The notes beneath the pieces were generated by a model. The model had not been told where the DNA came from. It made no database searches and saw only the letters and a list, made by a program, of their open reading frames with translations. From an uncultured Alcanivorax sp. (GTDB lineage Bacteria > Pseudomonadota > Gammaproteobacteria > Pseudomonadales > Alcanivoracaceae), in the NCBI RefSeq assembly GCF_947258575.1, contig NZ_CAMYIV010000011.1:186001-250000 (forward strand): a DNA stretch of 64,000 bases. Direction: 5' to 3'. Position 1 is the stretch's first letter; every line of letters starts with the position of its first letter. Positions 51,207 to 60,142 of this stretch are shown here, in pieces. A program made the position numbers and the translations under genes.

Positions 51207-52743
51207 GCGGCGTCCGCTCGGCGCTTGCTGCATCGTCCGGAGCGCGCTTGTGCAGCATCACGGCCACCAGTACGGCGGTCATCGCCAGAATCCCTGCTCC
51301 AATGGCGGAATTGGTATGCAGGGCCAGGCTGAACCCCTCACGGGCGGCGGCCATCACCGACGCACCCAGCTCCGGTCCCAACTGTGCGGCGGCACCGATG
51401 GCCCCGCCCAGGGTATCCCCGGCAGCCAGTGACAGCTCGTCAGGCAATCCTGCAGGGAGTTGCTCCAGCATATGTTGCCGGTAGACGGCCGCGCCAATAC
51501 TGCCGATCACCGCAATCCCCAGTGCCATGCCCAGTTCCGTGGCGGTTTCCGAGGTGGCTGAGGCAGCGCCGGCTTTGCGTGCCGGTGCGGCGCTGACCAC
51601 CATGTCGGTGCCCAGAATCATCATCGGCATCACGCCCACCCCCATCACCGTCATCCCCAGGATCAGCAAGGGAATCTGGGCCGGGCTGTGCACCAGCAGC
51701 AGGATCAGCAGACCGATTGCCGCCATCATCAGCCCGGCGCTGACCAGTTGCCAGTGGGGCAGGTAACGGGTCAGCCGGGGGACCAGTAACGACGCCACGG
51801 TCTGCACCAGCGCCGGCGGCAGCATCACCAGCCCGGCCTCCAGCGGCGACAGGTCGAGCACGCCTTGCAGGTACTGGAACACCATCAGCCAGGCACCGGA
51901 CAGGGCCAGGATAGTGAGCAGCATGGCAGCCACCGAGGTGCTGAAGGTGCGGATAGCAAACAGCGAAAGATCGAACATGGGCTCGGCCAGCCGCCGTTGG
52001 CGACGGACAAACAGCACGCCGATAGCGAGCCCCAGCGCGATGGAGAGTAGTGGCATCAATGACACTCCGTTACGGGCCATGTCTTTCAGGCCGTAGATCA
52101 CCGCCAGTACCGTGACCACGGACAGCAGGGCGCTGGTCCAGTCCTGGGCGCCGGCATCCTCATCGCGGAATTCCGGTAACAGCAGCGGACCGCACACCAG
52201 CAACAACAACATCACCGGAACCCCCAGCAGGAACACCGAGCCCCACCAGAAGAACTCCAGCAGCGCACCGCCCACCAACGGGCCAATGGCGCTACCGACG
52301 ATGAAACCGGTCATCCATACGGTAATCGCCACCGTGCGCTCCTGCTCCACCTGAAACATGTTTCTCAGCAGCGACAGGGTCGACGGCATCAGCGTGGCCC
52401 CGGCAATGCCAAGTAACGCGCGGGTGGCAATCAGCATTTCTGCACTGGTGGCAAAGGCCGCCATGGCCGAGGCAATACCGAAGGCGGTGGCCCCGGTAAG
52501 CAACAGGCGCCGCCGACCTATACGATCGCCCAGAGTGCCCATGGTCACCAGGAAGCCGGCAATCATGAAGCCATAGATATCCAGTATCCACAGCAGCTCG
52601 GCGCTGGTGGGTTGCAGGTCGGCACTGAGATGGGGGGCTGCCAGATGCAGCACGGTCATATCCAGGGCCAGCAACACGGTGGGCAGCATCAGCACCGTCA
52701 GTCCCAGCCACTCGCGACGGGTGGCGGCTTGGGGGGTGGGCAT
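51184..52743 (-). CDS. MFS drug transporter, DHA2 (14-helix) family
   Basis: Proton-driven efflux pump of 519 residues. ATG 52743 has GAGGAAG five bases upstream; the in-frame ATG at 52803 is weaker. The motif LDMTVLHLAAPHL in helix 1 and GTLGDRIGRRRLLLTGATAFG (the loop 2-3 motif A) are clear, as is the motif C-like GFIVGSAIGPLVGGALLEFF in helix 5. About fourteen helices place it with SmvA/QacA-like exporters of cationic drugs. No dedicated regulator is adjacent. Confidence 0.9.
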   Translation of the reverse strand: MPTPQAATRREWLGLTVLMLPTVLLALDMTVLHLAAPHLSADLQPTSAELLWILDIYGFMIAGFLVTMGTLGDRIGRRRLLLTGATAFGIASAMAAFATSAEMLIATRALLGIAGATLMPSTLSLLRNMFQVEQERTVAITVWMTGFIVGSAIGPLVGGALLEFFWWGSVFLLGVPVMLLLLVCGPLLLPEFRDEDAGAQDWTSALLSVVTVLAVIYGLKDMARNGVSLMPLLSIALGLAIGVLFVRRQRRLAEPMFDLSLFAIRTFSTSVAAMLLTILALSGAWLMVFQYLQGVLDLSPLEAGLVMLPPALVQTVASLLVPRLTRYLPHWQLVSAGLMMAAIGLLILLLVHSPAQIPLLILGMTVMGVGVMPMMILGTDMVVSAAPARKAGAASATSETATELGMALGIAVIGSIGAAVYRQHMLEQLPAGLPDELSLAAGDTLGGAIGAAAQLGPELGASVMAAAREGFSLALHTNSAIGAGILAMTAVLVAVMLHKRAPDDAASAERTPPTSPDQQ

Positions 52744-52968
52744 GGTGTCTTCCTCGCAACAGGGCATATCAGGTTGTCGTTTCCGATGCCCGTTTTTCGA
52801 CACGGCAGCGGTTAAAGAACCCTAAAGTCTCAACCTGACTTGAGGTCAAGCTGGCTGCGTAAAAAAAGCAGCCGGCCAGTATCCTTTCTGGATTTCGCAA
52901 AAGCTAGTGTCGGTTGCACGACAGTGTGAAGCCTGCCCGGGAAATAGCGGCGAGGACGGGCAGATGGC

Positions 52969-53051
52969 GTAGGGTGCCACTGAGCCTAAGGCGAACTGCA
53001 CCGATTCGGCGTTTGATGGTGCAGTTCGCCTTAGGCTCAGTGACACCCTAC
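52969..53051. repeat. 34-bp-arm palindrome, GCAGTTCGCCTT family
   Basis: Left arm 52969-53002 and right arm 53018-53051 pair at 33 of 34 positions around a 15-base loop. The right arm contains GCAGTTCGCCTTAGGCTCAG, nearly the same as the solo copy at 21551-21579. It lies between the divergent-tail MFS start and the lipase terminator; the gap 52744-53187 contains no gene. Confidence 0.8.
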
Positions 53052-53127
53052 GTCCTGGGTATCGCAGGTGTTTGCGATCAAAAAGGTCATCGCAGCATTT
53101 TCTCTCCGCCGCGAAGAACCAAAGAAA

Positions 53128-53147
53128 AGGGCGCACTTAGGCGCCCT
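53128..53147 (-). terminator. Terminator after the lipase gene
   Basis: AGGGCGC (53128-53134) pairs with GCGCCCT (53141-53147). Read on the minus strand the stem is followed by TTTTCTTT, 41 bases after the lipase stop. Confidence 0.7.
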
Positions 53148-53187
53148 AAAAAAACACTCTCCCGTTATTTTTCTTGTTTTGCCAGAT

Positions 53188-54156
53188 TCAGAGTCCGCGG
53201 TTCTTCAGCCGGTTGGCATGCTGGCGGAACACGGCGGTGGGGTTGGTTTCAAAGGGGCTGACCAGACCCGCGATCTGGTTCACTTCATCCAGGTGGTTCA
53301 TGCGGTAGTCATCGCGGATCACCAGGCCCAGATGACTGGAGCAGCTGGACACCAGACCGTCGTTCTTCTCGCCCAGGTAGAGCAGGGAGATCAAGCCGAT
53401 ACCGGCGTCGCTGATATCCAGCACATTGGTCAGCGGCTTGGCGCCGGACCAGGAGTAATAACGCACGCCGTTATCTCCCTGTTCCGGTGCGTGGCCGCAG
53501 GCATCTTCCGGGAGGCCTTCGGGGTAGTGGTTGTTGAATTCCGTGCTGCCCTGAGTGGACAGGGAATAGAGGGCTGCCAGTGAATCCTGCTCGTAGCCAC
53601 CACCGGAAATCAGGTCCAGAAATCCGGTTGCCGCATTGACGATACTGCCGAGGAGATTCGCAGCTACAGGCAAGGCTTCTTGCACCCCAAGCAATACATC
53701 GGCCATGCGGGCACCGGTATGTGGTCCGGCCACGGCGGTGGCGGATGCCACATAATCCGGGTACACCGACGCCACGTAGCGAACCGTGGGGCCGCCATGG
53801 CTGTGGCCCAGCAGGTTGACCTTTTCCGCACCAGTGGCGGCGAGGATGGTCTCTACCTGACGGGCCAGTTGCTCGCCGCGTACTTCCGTGCTGTTGGCGG
53901 CAGCCACCTGGGTGACATACACCTCGGCACCACTGCGGCGCAGCTCTTCGGGAATTCGGTACCAGTAGTTGTAGCCGGCAATGTCATCAAAGCCGAACAG
54001 GCCATGGCTGAGCACGATGGGATAACGGGTTTCGGTATAGGTATCCTTGAACAGCCAGTCGAACCATCCGGCGTGCGCGGGCAAGCTGAGAGCTGACAGC
54101 AGCAGACAAAGGGGTAGACTTAGCGCCCGTAGCGGCGCTCTTCGGGATAAAATCAT
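53188..54156 (-). CDS. Secreted triacylglycerol lipase (family I)
   Basis: Extracellular lipase of the true-lipase family I, 322 residues, with signal peptide ending LSLPAHA. ATG 54156 has AAGG upstream. Catalytic triad: S119 (LLGHSHGG), D266 (GEKNDGLV) and H288 (MNHLDEVN). Two cysteines, C220 and C272, can form the disulfide known in this family. It needs a membrane foldase, encoded at 55155 across a TetR gene. A Sec signal plus a foldase implies a type II secretion route, whose genes are not in this window. Confidence 0.92.
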   Translation of the reverse strand: MILSRRAPLRALSLPLCLLLSALSLPAHAGWFDWLFKDTYTETRYPIVLSHGLFGFDDIAGYNYWYRIPEELRRSGAEVYVTQVAAANSTEVRGEQLARQVETILAATGAEKVNLLGHSHGGPTVRYVASVYPDYVASATAVAGPHTGARMADVLLGVQEALPVAANLLGSIVNAATGFLDLISGGGYEQDSLAALYSLSTQGSTEFNNHYPEGLPEDACGHAPEQGDNGVRYYSWSGAKPLTNVLDISDAGIGLISLLYLGEKNDGLVSSCSSHLGLVIRDDYRMNHLDEVNQIAGLVSPFETNPTAVFRQHANRLKNRGL

Positions 54157-54259
54157 TGGCATCACCTTGTTGTTTATTGTTATCGGCGGTACTGCCAGGT
54201 CTTCGCCGAGCGCTCCCTGGTCAGGAGTGAATCCACCTTAAAGGAATCGCAATCATTAA

Positions 54260-54275
54260 TTAACAGTAGTGTTAA
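54260..54275. promoter_or_regulatory. TetR operator candidate 1, upstream of the lipase gene
   Basis: TTAACAGTAGTGTTAA is a perfect 6-bp inverted repeat around GTAG. The core TAACA-N4-TGTTA recurs at 54403-54416 directly before the tetR gene. The site lies about 105 bases upstream of the lipase start in an AT-rich promoter-like region, so repression of lipase by the TetR protein is a reasonable inference. Confidence 0.65.
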
Positions 54276-54402
54276 TATTTGTTTGTTATAAGCAAGGAAA
54301 GGTTCGCTGTTAACTGTGCACGGATTACGAATAAAGTACTGGAGCCAAGAAAGCTGGCCTTCCTTGGGGGGTGACTGGAAAGGTCGGCCAGTTGTAGTAA
54401 AG

Positions 54403-54416
54403 TAACATGAGTGTTA
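54403..54416. promoter_or_regulatory. TetR operator candidate 2, upstream of tetR
   Basis: TAACATGAGTGTTA repeats the TAACA-N4-TGTTA core found at 54261-54274, with identical arms and spacing but a different spacer. It ends 12 bases before the TetR start, as expected for autoregulation. Confidence 0.65.
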
Positions 54417-54428
54417 AGGATAAGAGAT

Positions 54429-55103
54429 ATGCAGCCTGCTTCAGGGCAAAAGAAGCGGCGGGGAAGGCCTGCCGGAAAAACCGTGGACACCCGGGAACGC
54501 ATCATCGACGCGGCCCGGGAGGTATACGGGGAGCATGGCACTTATGGCACCACGGTGGCGTTGATTCTCAAGCAGGCGCAGGTGTCCCGGCCAACCTTCT
54601 ACAAATATTTTTCCTCGGCCGTGGATGTGATCGACGACATTGTTCGCCTCTGTAACGAGGATGTGGAGCGGTTATTCGTAAAAGTCTTCCAGCAACCGCA
54701 AAAAGAATTCTATGACTATCTGCCCATGGCCCTGAGTGGCTACCTGAACTGGGGACGATCACAGGGCCTGCTGATGGAGGCGCGGTTTCGCGAGTTGCAT
54801 GACCTGTCATCACCGGTTTCGCGGTATCGCGATGAACACAACCAGCGCATCGTTGCCATTTTGCACGACAGTATGGTCAAGCATGGCCGGACGCCGCCGG
54901 ATGATCTGGCGCTGACCTCCCTGGTACAGGGCATCGAGCATCTCGGTTATCAGTTTTGCATGCAGGCGGAACATACCGAGATGCCCCGATATATTGAGGT
55001 CATGGGGCGTTTGTGCATTGCCATGCTGGGCAACCGGCACGACTGGCAGGAAATGATGGCGTCACCGTTCTTCAGTCGCCTGCTGGGCCTGGAGGAACGT
55101 TGA
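54429..55103 (+). CDS. TetR/AcrR-family repressor in the lipase locus
   Basis: A 224-residue regulator. The DNA-binding domain covers about residues 20-75: TRERIIDAAREVYGEHGTYG and LILKQAQVSRPTFYKYFSS, the helix-turn-helix. The rest is the ligand domain, with no known effector. Start ATG 54429 has AAGGA (54417-54421) seven bases upstream. The gene lies between the divergent lipase and the downstream foldase gene (51 bases after it), so it probably controls both. Its own promoter carries a palindrome matching the one at the lipase promoter. Confidence 0.88.
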   Translation: MQPASGQKKRRGRPAGKTVDTRERIIDAAREVYGEHGTYGTTVALILKQAQVSRPTFYKYFSSAVDVIDDIVRLCNEDVERLFVKVFQQPQKEFYDYLPMALSGYLNWGRSQGLLMEARFRELHDLSSPVSRYRDEHNQRIVAILHDSMVKHGRTPPDDLALTSLVQGIEHLGYQFCMQAEHTEMPRYIEVMGRLCIAMLGNRHDWQEMMASPFFSRLLGLEER

Positions 55104-55154
55104 CGAGAGTGATCAAGGCTGAAAAACCCAAAGAACAACAAAAAGGAAAAGGCC

Positions 55155-56180
55155 ATGGGAAAACGTTACCTTGCGGGTGTGGTTCTGCTTGTACTAATGG
55201 CGTCATTACTGATCTGGGGCTTGCCGGGACCCTCTGAACCGGATAGTCCAGAAGATCCGTCGACGGGCAGCGTCAGTAACACCGCTACCGGTCCTGCTGC
55301 ATCAGTGCCTGCCGACACGACTCGCTATGATCATTACCGCCAGCGGGCTACAGAACTGGGGCCGATACCGGCTTCTCTGAGCGGTACCCGGGTGGACGGC
55401 AACCTGCAGGTCAATGCCAGTGGTGATCTGCTTATCAATCCTGCCATTCGCCAGGTGTTTGATTATTTTCTGACGGCGTTGGGCGAAGAGTCTCTCGAGG
55501 ATATTCAGGCGCGCCTGGCAGGACACTTGGCAGAAGAGTTGCCACCGCAAGCCGCGCAGCAAGCCTGGGCGCTCTATGAGCAATACATGGGGTTGCGCGA
55601 AGCCATGGCGCAATTACCGGAACACGATGGCAGTGTGACGGCCATGCGCGCGGCCATTCGCCAGCGTCATGATATGCAGCAGGCCTATCTGGGTCCGGAA
55701 GTCGCCGATGCCTTTTATGGTCTGGATATGACCTACGACCGTTACATGATTGAACGGCAGGCGCTGCTTGAGAATGAAGGGCTGTCGGCGGAGCAACGTG
55801 ACAGGCAGTTGAGCAACCTCGAACAGGACCTGCCGCCGGGCATGCAGCAGATGCTTCATGATACCCGCGCACCAGTATGGCTGGAGCAACGCACCCAGAG
55901 GTTGAGGGAGCAGGGTGCCAGCGACGCGGAAATCCGGGCACTGCGGGAGCAGACGTTCGGGGCCCAGGCCGTGGCGCGTTTCGAGGCACTGGAACAACAG
56001 CGACAGGACTGGCAGGCACGCTATGAGGCGTATCGGCAGCAGCGCCAGCAACTGATCAGCAGCGGCCTGTCGCACACTGATCAGCAGGTGGCCCTGGCAC
56101 GGCTTCAGCAGCAGTTATTTGAAGACAAGGAACTGGCCCGGGTGCAGGCCCTGGATCGGATCAACACCCAGACACCCTGA
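55155..56180 (+). CDS. lifO: Lipase-specific foldase (Lif/LifO)
   Basis: Inner-membrane steric chaperone required to fold the secreted family I lipase. The 341-residue protein has one N-terminal helix (LAGVVLLVLMASLLIWGL), a proline- and serine-rich linker, then the helical binding arms. The signature RQVFDYFLTALGE (about residues 96-108) matches the Rx1x2FDY(F/C)L(S/T)A motif of Lif proteins, and PASLSGTRVDG precedes it. It is not adjacent on one strand to the lipase, but separated by tetR. Confidence 0.92.
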   Translation: MGKRYLAGVVLLVLMASLLIWGLPGPSEPDSPEDPSTGSVSNTATGPAASVPADTTRYDHYRQRATELGPIPASLSGTRVDGNLQVNASGDLLINPAIRQVFDYFLTALGEESLEDIQARLAGHLAEELPPQAAQQAWALYEQYMGLREAMAQLPEHDGSVTAMRAAIRQRHDMQQAYLGPEVADAFYGLDMTYDRYMIERQALLENEGLSAEQRDRQLSNLEQDLPPGMQQMLHDTRAPVWLEQRTQRLREQGASDAEIRALREQTFGAQAVARFEALEQQRQDWQARYEAYRQQRQQLISSGLSHTDQQVALARLQQQLFEDKELARVQALDRINTQTP

Positions 56181-56191
56181 AGACGGTACTG

Positions 56192-56246
56192 GTAGGAGCT
56201 TGCCCGCAGTCGGCCAATCAGGTTTGGCTGCAAGCCGGCTCCTGCA
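56192..56246. repeat. Imperfect GTAGGAGCTTGC...GGCTCCTGC palindrome
   Basis: GGTAGGAGCTTGCCCGCAG and CTGCAAGCCGGCTCCTGC form an imperfect hairpin between the foldase and barrel genes. It looks like a diverged member of the TAGGAGC repeat group and may end both transcripts. Confidence 0.55.
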
Positions 56247-56271
56247 AGCTATTTGCTGACCGGGTTTGTCA

Positions 56272-56787
56272 TCAAAAATGGTAACGCAAACCCGCGCCGA
56301 TCATATCGACGCCGACATCATTATCGAAATGCACGAACTCGCCATACAGGTACAGCTTGTCGAGCAGATCCACGGTGGCACCGACCCCGCCGAAGGCATC
56401 CGTGGATGAATCATCATCCTTGCTGGCGCCATTGCTGATATCAAAATCCGTATCTGCCACACCGGCCTTGCCATAAAGGCCTACCGGGCCCAATTCGAAA
56501 CTCAGCAGCCCGGCTAGGGTAACGGCACCGCCTTCAATTTTGGTGCCGTTGTCAGCTTCCTGCTTGCCGAAGTCGTAATAGCCCACTTCCGCCCCAAGCA
56601 ATTCAATGGGGCGCCAACCCAGGAAGAGGGCGCCGGTGGTATCGCTATCGTCAAAGTTCAGGCTGTCCACTTTTTCATCTACGGAGGCGTTGTAGAGTCC
56701 GGCGCCGATATAGACGCCGCCAGCGCTGGAGAGAGGGGCCAGTGACAACAAGGCCAATCCGCTGAGTGCTTTTGCAAAGCGTTTCAT
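56272..56787 (-). CDS. Small outer-membrane beta-barrel protein
   Basis: A 171-residue product with signal peptide ending LAPLSSA, then about eight amphipathic strands (GVYIGAGLYNAS, TGALFLGWRPIELLGAEVGYYDF, LYLYGEFVHFDND) and a C-terminal aromatic in GAGLRYHF, the outer-membrane insertion signal. It resembles the OmpA-like or YfaZ barrel group; ligand and role are unknown. ATG 56787 has AGGAG upstream. Confidence 0.82.
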   Translation of the reverse strand: MKRFAKALSGLALLSLAPLSSAGGVYIGAGLYNASVDEKVDSLNFDDSDTTGALFLGWRPIELLGAEVGYYDFGKQEADNGTKIEGGAVTLAGLLSFELGPVGLYGKAGVADTDFDISNGASKDDDSSTDAFGGVGATVDLLDKLYLYGEFVHFDNDVGVDMIGAGLRYHF

Positions 56788-56888
56788 GAGCATCACTCCT
56801 AAATAACGTGAGGGTCAGTATCTCCCAGTTTGATCCTTGTGAATAGCAAGCTTGTTGCTGCTTTCACGTTGGCTCGGGGTACACTGCA

Positions 56889-57497
56889 ATGATGAAAATA
56901 CCTGACACTAATACGCTTTCCTCGATTCAGGGAGTGATCTTCGATCTGGACGGTACCCTGGTGGATTCGCGTCTCGACTTTACCGCCATTCGTAGCGAAC
57001 TGGCTTGCCCGGAGGGAGTAGGGGTACTTGAATATATTCAGTTACTCCCTGAGAGTGACCGACGTGCTGCCGAGCAGATTGTTCTCGATCATGAGCGCCG
57101 TGGTGCCGAGCGTGCCGAATGGATACCCGGTGCTCGCGAATGCCTGCAGTTTTGTTCCCGCCGTAACTTGCCTACCGCCATTCTCACCCGTAATGCCCGT
57201 GAAGTCGCAGACCTGACTATGACCCGTCTGGGAATACAGGTGGATATACTGCTGGCGCGGGAAGACTGCCCGCCAAAACCCGCTCCCGACGGCCTGTTAC
57301 AGATCGCGGCTGCCTGGAGCCTCAGCCCGAAGCGTCTTGTCTATGTGGGCGATTTTCTTTACGACCTGCAGGCGGCGCGGCGCGCCAATATGATCAGCTG
57401 TTTCTATGATCCCGCACTAACCGACAGCTACCCCGACGAAACTGATTGGCACCTTGCCGATTTTGAGCAATTTACCGAGATGCTTGCGACGGCTTGA
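56889..57497 (+). CDS. HAD-family phosphatase (subfamily IA)
   Basis: A cytoplasmic phosphohydrolase of about 202 residues. Motif I FDLDGTLVDSR carries the nucleophile aspartate (D19 or so), motif II is the threonine in LTRNAREV, motif III is lysine in PPKPAPDGL, and motif IV is YVGDFLYDLQAA. It resembles phosphoglycolate phosphatase-like enzymes, but substrate is not known. Its end overlaps the convergent AGCS symporter gene by 26 bases. Confidence 0.9.
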   Translation: MMKIPDTNTLSSIQGVIFDLDGTLVDSRLDFTAIRSELACPEGVGVLEYIQLLPESDRRAAEQIVLDHERRGAERAEWIPGARECLQFCSRRNLPTAILTRNAREVADLTMTRLGIQVDILLAREDCPPKPAPDGLLQIAAAWSLSPKRLVYVGDFLYDLQAARRANMISCFYDPALTDSYPDETDWHLADFEQFTEMLATA

Positions 57498-58848
57498 GAT
57501 ATCGCTTGGCCGCTTGATTGACCTTCGGCGCCAACAGCAGGGCAGAGGTCATAGTGGGAATCGCCATCAGCGCGTACATGGAATCGATCAGGCTCACCAC
57601 CAGCTTCAGTGATGCCACGGCACCCAACACCACCAGCACCAGATACCACCATATGTAATGGTGCTGGTATTTCGCCCCAATCAAAAAGCCCAGGCACTTG
57701 CTGCCGTAGTACCAGAAGGTGAAAACCGTACTCAGGCTGAGCAGGGACACCAGCACTGCCAGAATGACGGCGCCGCCATGGGGGAACAGGTCGCCAAAGG
57801 CGTTGGCTGTAAGCGTGACCCCGTCGCTTTCCCCGCTTTGCCAGACGCCGCTGATCAGAATGACCAGAGCCGTGCAGGTGCAGACGATGAGTGTATCGAT
57901 CACCGGCCCGAGCATGGCGACCATGCCTTCACGCACCGGCTCCTTGGTCTGGGCGGCACCATGAGCCATGGCTTCGGTACCAATACCGGCTTCATTGGAA
58001 AATGCCGCTCGGCGAATGCCGGTGATTATCACAGCCCCCACCACGCCGCCGGCAACGGCATTGCCGCTGAAGGCATCCTCGAAAATCATCGCAAAGGCAG
58101 CAGGAATGTCGCTGGCATGGCTTGCCAGTACCACAGCTGTCAGCATCAGATACCCCACCACCATGGTCGGTACCAGCATGCCGGTAACCTTGCCCAGCCG
58201 GGGCAATTTGCCCAGGGCCACAGCCATTACCAGCAGCGCGAGCACCAGGCCCAGCATCAGGTCAAACGTGAAATGGGCATCGGCGCTGGCCAGGCCGGCG
58301 GGGATGGCCAGGGTGTCACGCAGCACCTGGACCAGTTGATTGATCTGGAAGATCGGCATGGTGCCCAGCAGCCCGGCCACGGCGAAGAAATAGGCCAGCG
58401 GCAGCCATTTCTTACCCAGCCCTTCGCGCACCACATACATGGGGCCGCCCTGCCACTGGCCTTCACTGTCCTGGCCGCGAAACATCACCGCCAGGGTGCA
58501 GGTATAGAATTTGGTGGCTATACCCACCAGGGCACTGACCCACATCCAGAAAATCGCCCCGGGGCCCCCCATGGCGATGGCAAGCGCTACACCGGACACA
58601 TTGCCCATGCCCAGCGTGCCGGAGAGGGCGGTGCTCAGGGCCTGGAAATGGGAGAGCTGACCGGGATCACCGCGGTCTGGTTTACGCCACAGCAGACGCA
58701 CGCTTTGCGGCAAATAACGATAGGGCAGTAGACGGGAGTAAAGGAGGAAGAACAGGCCGCCGCCCACCAGTAGCACCACCAGCGGTGGCCCCCAGAGAAA
58801 GCCGACAATCTGGCCCATGGCCGTTTCGAGTTGTTTGATCGTATCCAT
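57472..58848 (-). CDS. Alanine/glycine:cation symporter (AGCS family)
   Basis: A 458-residue inner-membrane sodium- or proton-coupled transporter for alanine, glycine or related small amino acids. About ten helices are seen. Family signatures include GTLGMGNVSGVALAIAMGGP and AAFSNEAGIGTEAMAHGA. Start ATG 58848 (AGGG upstream) is preferred, since the frame upstream to 58935 lacks transporter character. Overlaps the HAD gene at the 3' end. Confidence 0.9.
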   Translation of the reverse strand: MDTIKQLETAMGQIVGFLWGPPLVVLLVGGGLFFLLYSRLLPYRYLPQSVRLLWRKPDRGDPGQLSHFQALSTALSGTLGMGNVSGVALAIAMGGPGAIFWMWVSALVGIATKFYTCTLAVMFRGQDSEGQWQGGPMYVVREGLGKKWLPLAYFFAVAGLLGTMPIFQINQLVQVLRDTLAIPAGLASADAHFTFDLMLGLVLALLVMAVALGKLPRLGKVTGMLVPTMVVGYLMLTAVVLASHASDIPAAFAMIFEDAFSGNAVAGGVVGAVIITGIRRAAFSNEAGIGTEAMAHGAAQTKEPVREGMVAMLGPVIDTLIVCTCTALVILISGVWQSGESDGVTLTANAFGDLFPHGGAVILAVLVSLLSLSTVFTFWYYGSKCLGFLIGAKYQHHYIWWYLVLVVLGAVASLKLVVSLIDSMYALMAIPTMTSALLLAPKVNQAAKRYLKPSQASR

Positions 58849-58958
58849 GGGGCTTAACCCTAGCATGCCGCTTGCTGCGCGGTCAGGTCTCTGCAAGGGA
58901 CGTTGTAATCTTTCTTTTTCTGCGCAAGCTGACACACTGAAAGAAAAACAACGGGGGG

Positions 58959-59849
58959 ATGATGATGGGATTGTGGATGATTCGACGGCTTGCTGTGCTG
59001 GTGGTGTTGCTGTCTCTGGCGCCCTGGCTACAGGCGGATCCGGTCTGGGAAATCAGTAAGGATGGTAAACGTATCCGGCTGGGAGCCACCGTGCATTTTC
59101 TCCGCCCGGCGGATCTGCCGCCACCGTCAGCCATGCAGCAGGCCTATGACCAGGCGCAGCAGGTGTATCTGGAATCCAATCTGGCCGAATCTGCCTCCCC
59201 GGCCTTTTCCCGGCGATTGACGCAGATGATGATGCAGCCAGCTGGCCGTACCCTTAAAGAGGATCTGTCCGATCCGGTCTGGCGGCAATTGCAGGATTAT
59301 GCCGCCCAGGCCAATTTTCCGCTGGCCACCTACCAGAGCTTCAAGCCGGCCATGGTCTCCATGGCCATGACGGTTCATGAACTGGGCCGTCAGGGCTTTG
59401 GTCGGGGTGTTGACGAATACTATTTCACCCGGGCCAACCAGCATGGCAAGGCAATGGGGTTTCTGGAATCCAGCGATACCTTGCTGTCCTTCATGGCGCA
59501 GCTGAATGAAGAGAACAGCGACGCTCTGATCGAGTCCTCCCTGGAAGGCATCGAGCACATGGATGGCATGATGGAAGAGGCGGTCAACGCCTGGCGAAAA
59601 GGCGATATGGATGGCCTCTACACCTTACTGGGTGCCGATGAAATGGAGGCCGAATATCCCAGTATCTACCGGAACCTGATTATCGAGCGTAACCGCCAGT
59701 GGTTTCCGAAAATCCAGCAGGCCATGGCGGCCGATACGCCGAATCTGGTGCTGGTCGGCGCCTTGCATCTGGGTGGCCCGGACAGTCTGCAGGTGATGTT
59801 CGAAGAGGCGGGCTACCAGGTCGTGCCTTTCAACGCGGGTTCCGAGTAG
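58959..59849 (+). CDS. TraB/GumN-family exported protein
   Basis: A 296-residue product with an N-terminal signal peptide (LAVLVVLLSLAPWLQA). The TraB/GumN pattern is visible: IRLGATVHFLRPADLP, VYLESNL and NLVLVGALHLGGPDSL near the end. Members in other bacteria are putative metalloproteases or polysaccharide-linked proteins; the GxxH (GATVH) and second GALHL motif could bind metal. Three ATG codons follow GGGGGG at the start. Confidence 0.83.
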   Translation: MMMGLWMIRRLAVLVVLLSLAPWLQADPVWEISKDGKRIRLGATVHFLRPADLPPPSAMQQAYDQAQQVYLESNLAESASPAFSRRLTQMMMQPAGRTLKEDLSDPVWRQLQDYAAQANFPLATYQSFKPAMVSMAMTVHELGRQGFGRGVDEYYFTRANQHGKAMGFLESSDTLLSFMAQLNEENSDALIESSLEGIEHMDGMMEEAVNAWRKGDMDGLYTLLGADEMEAEYPSIYRNLIIERNRQWFPKIQQAMAADTPNLVLVGALHLGGPDSLQVMFEEAGYQVVPFNAGSE

Positions 59850-60072
59850 GGGAACTGTCAGCAAGTTCGTTCAACGCCCGGGTGAACCAGGCCCGGGTCT
59901 GTTGCCAGTGGGATTCCCCATACAGGGCGATAAATTTTCGGGTCATGTGATCGTTTGAATTTTCCAGCGCCGCCAGGCGCTGGTGTATGAAGGCGTTTGT
60001 CAGCGCCAGTCCGCAAACCTCAGTAATGCAGTGCCGCCATTCGTCATAACTGGCAGGAATCGGGAAGGCCAT
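59830..60072 (-). CDS. Small conserved-looking cytoplasmic protein
   Basis: An 80-residue protein with GGAAA before its ATG. It is charged and helical (WRHCITEVCGLALTNAFIHQ, HWQQTRAWFTRALNEL), with two cysteines. I do not recognise its family. It overlaps the TraB/GumN gene tail by 20 bases and starts 37 bases from the Zur-like palindrome, so it could share zinc control. Confidence 0.62.
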   Translation of the reverse strand: MAFPIPASYDEWRHCITEVCGLALTNAFIHQRLAALENSNDHMTRKFIALYGESHWQQTRAWFTRALNELADSSPTRNPR

Positions 60073-60108
60073 GGGCGTGATTTCCGGCAGTGATTGCGTC
60101 CATTAAAT

Positions 60109-60126
60109 GTTATGTTATAACATAAC
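60109..60126. promoter_or_regulatory. Zur box overlapping the dksA2 operon promoter
   Basis: GTTATGTTATAACATAAC is a perfect 18-bp palindrome of the Zur type. A -35-like TTGCGT (60094-60099) lies 16 bases before TATAAC (60116-60121), so the -10 box is inside the operator. The downstream genes include zur itself and the known zinc-economy proteins DksA2 and COG0523, which supports zinc-dependent repression. Confidence 0.82.
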
Positions 60127-60142
60127 TTAAAAGGAGGCCATC

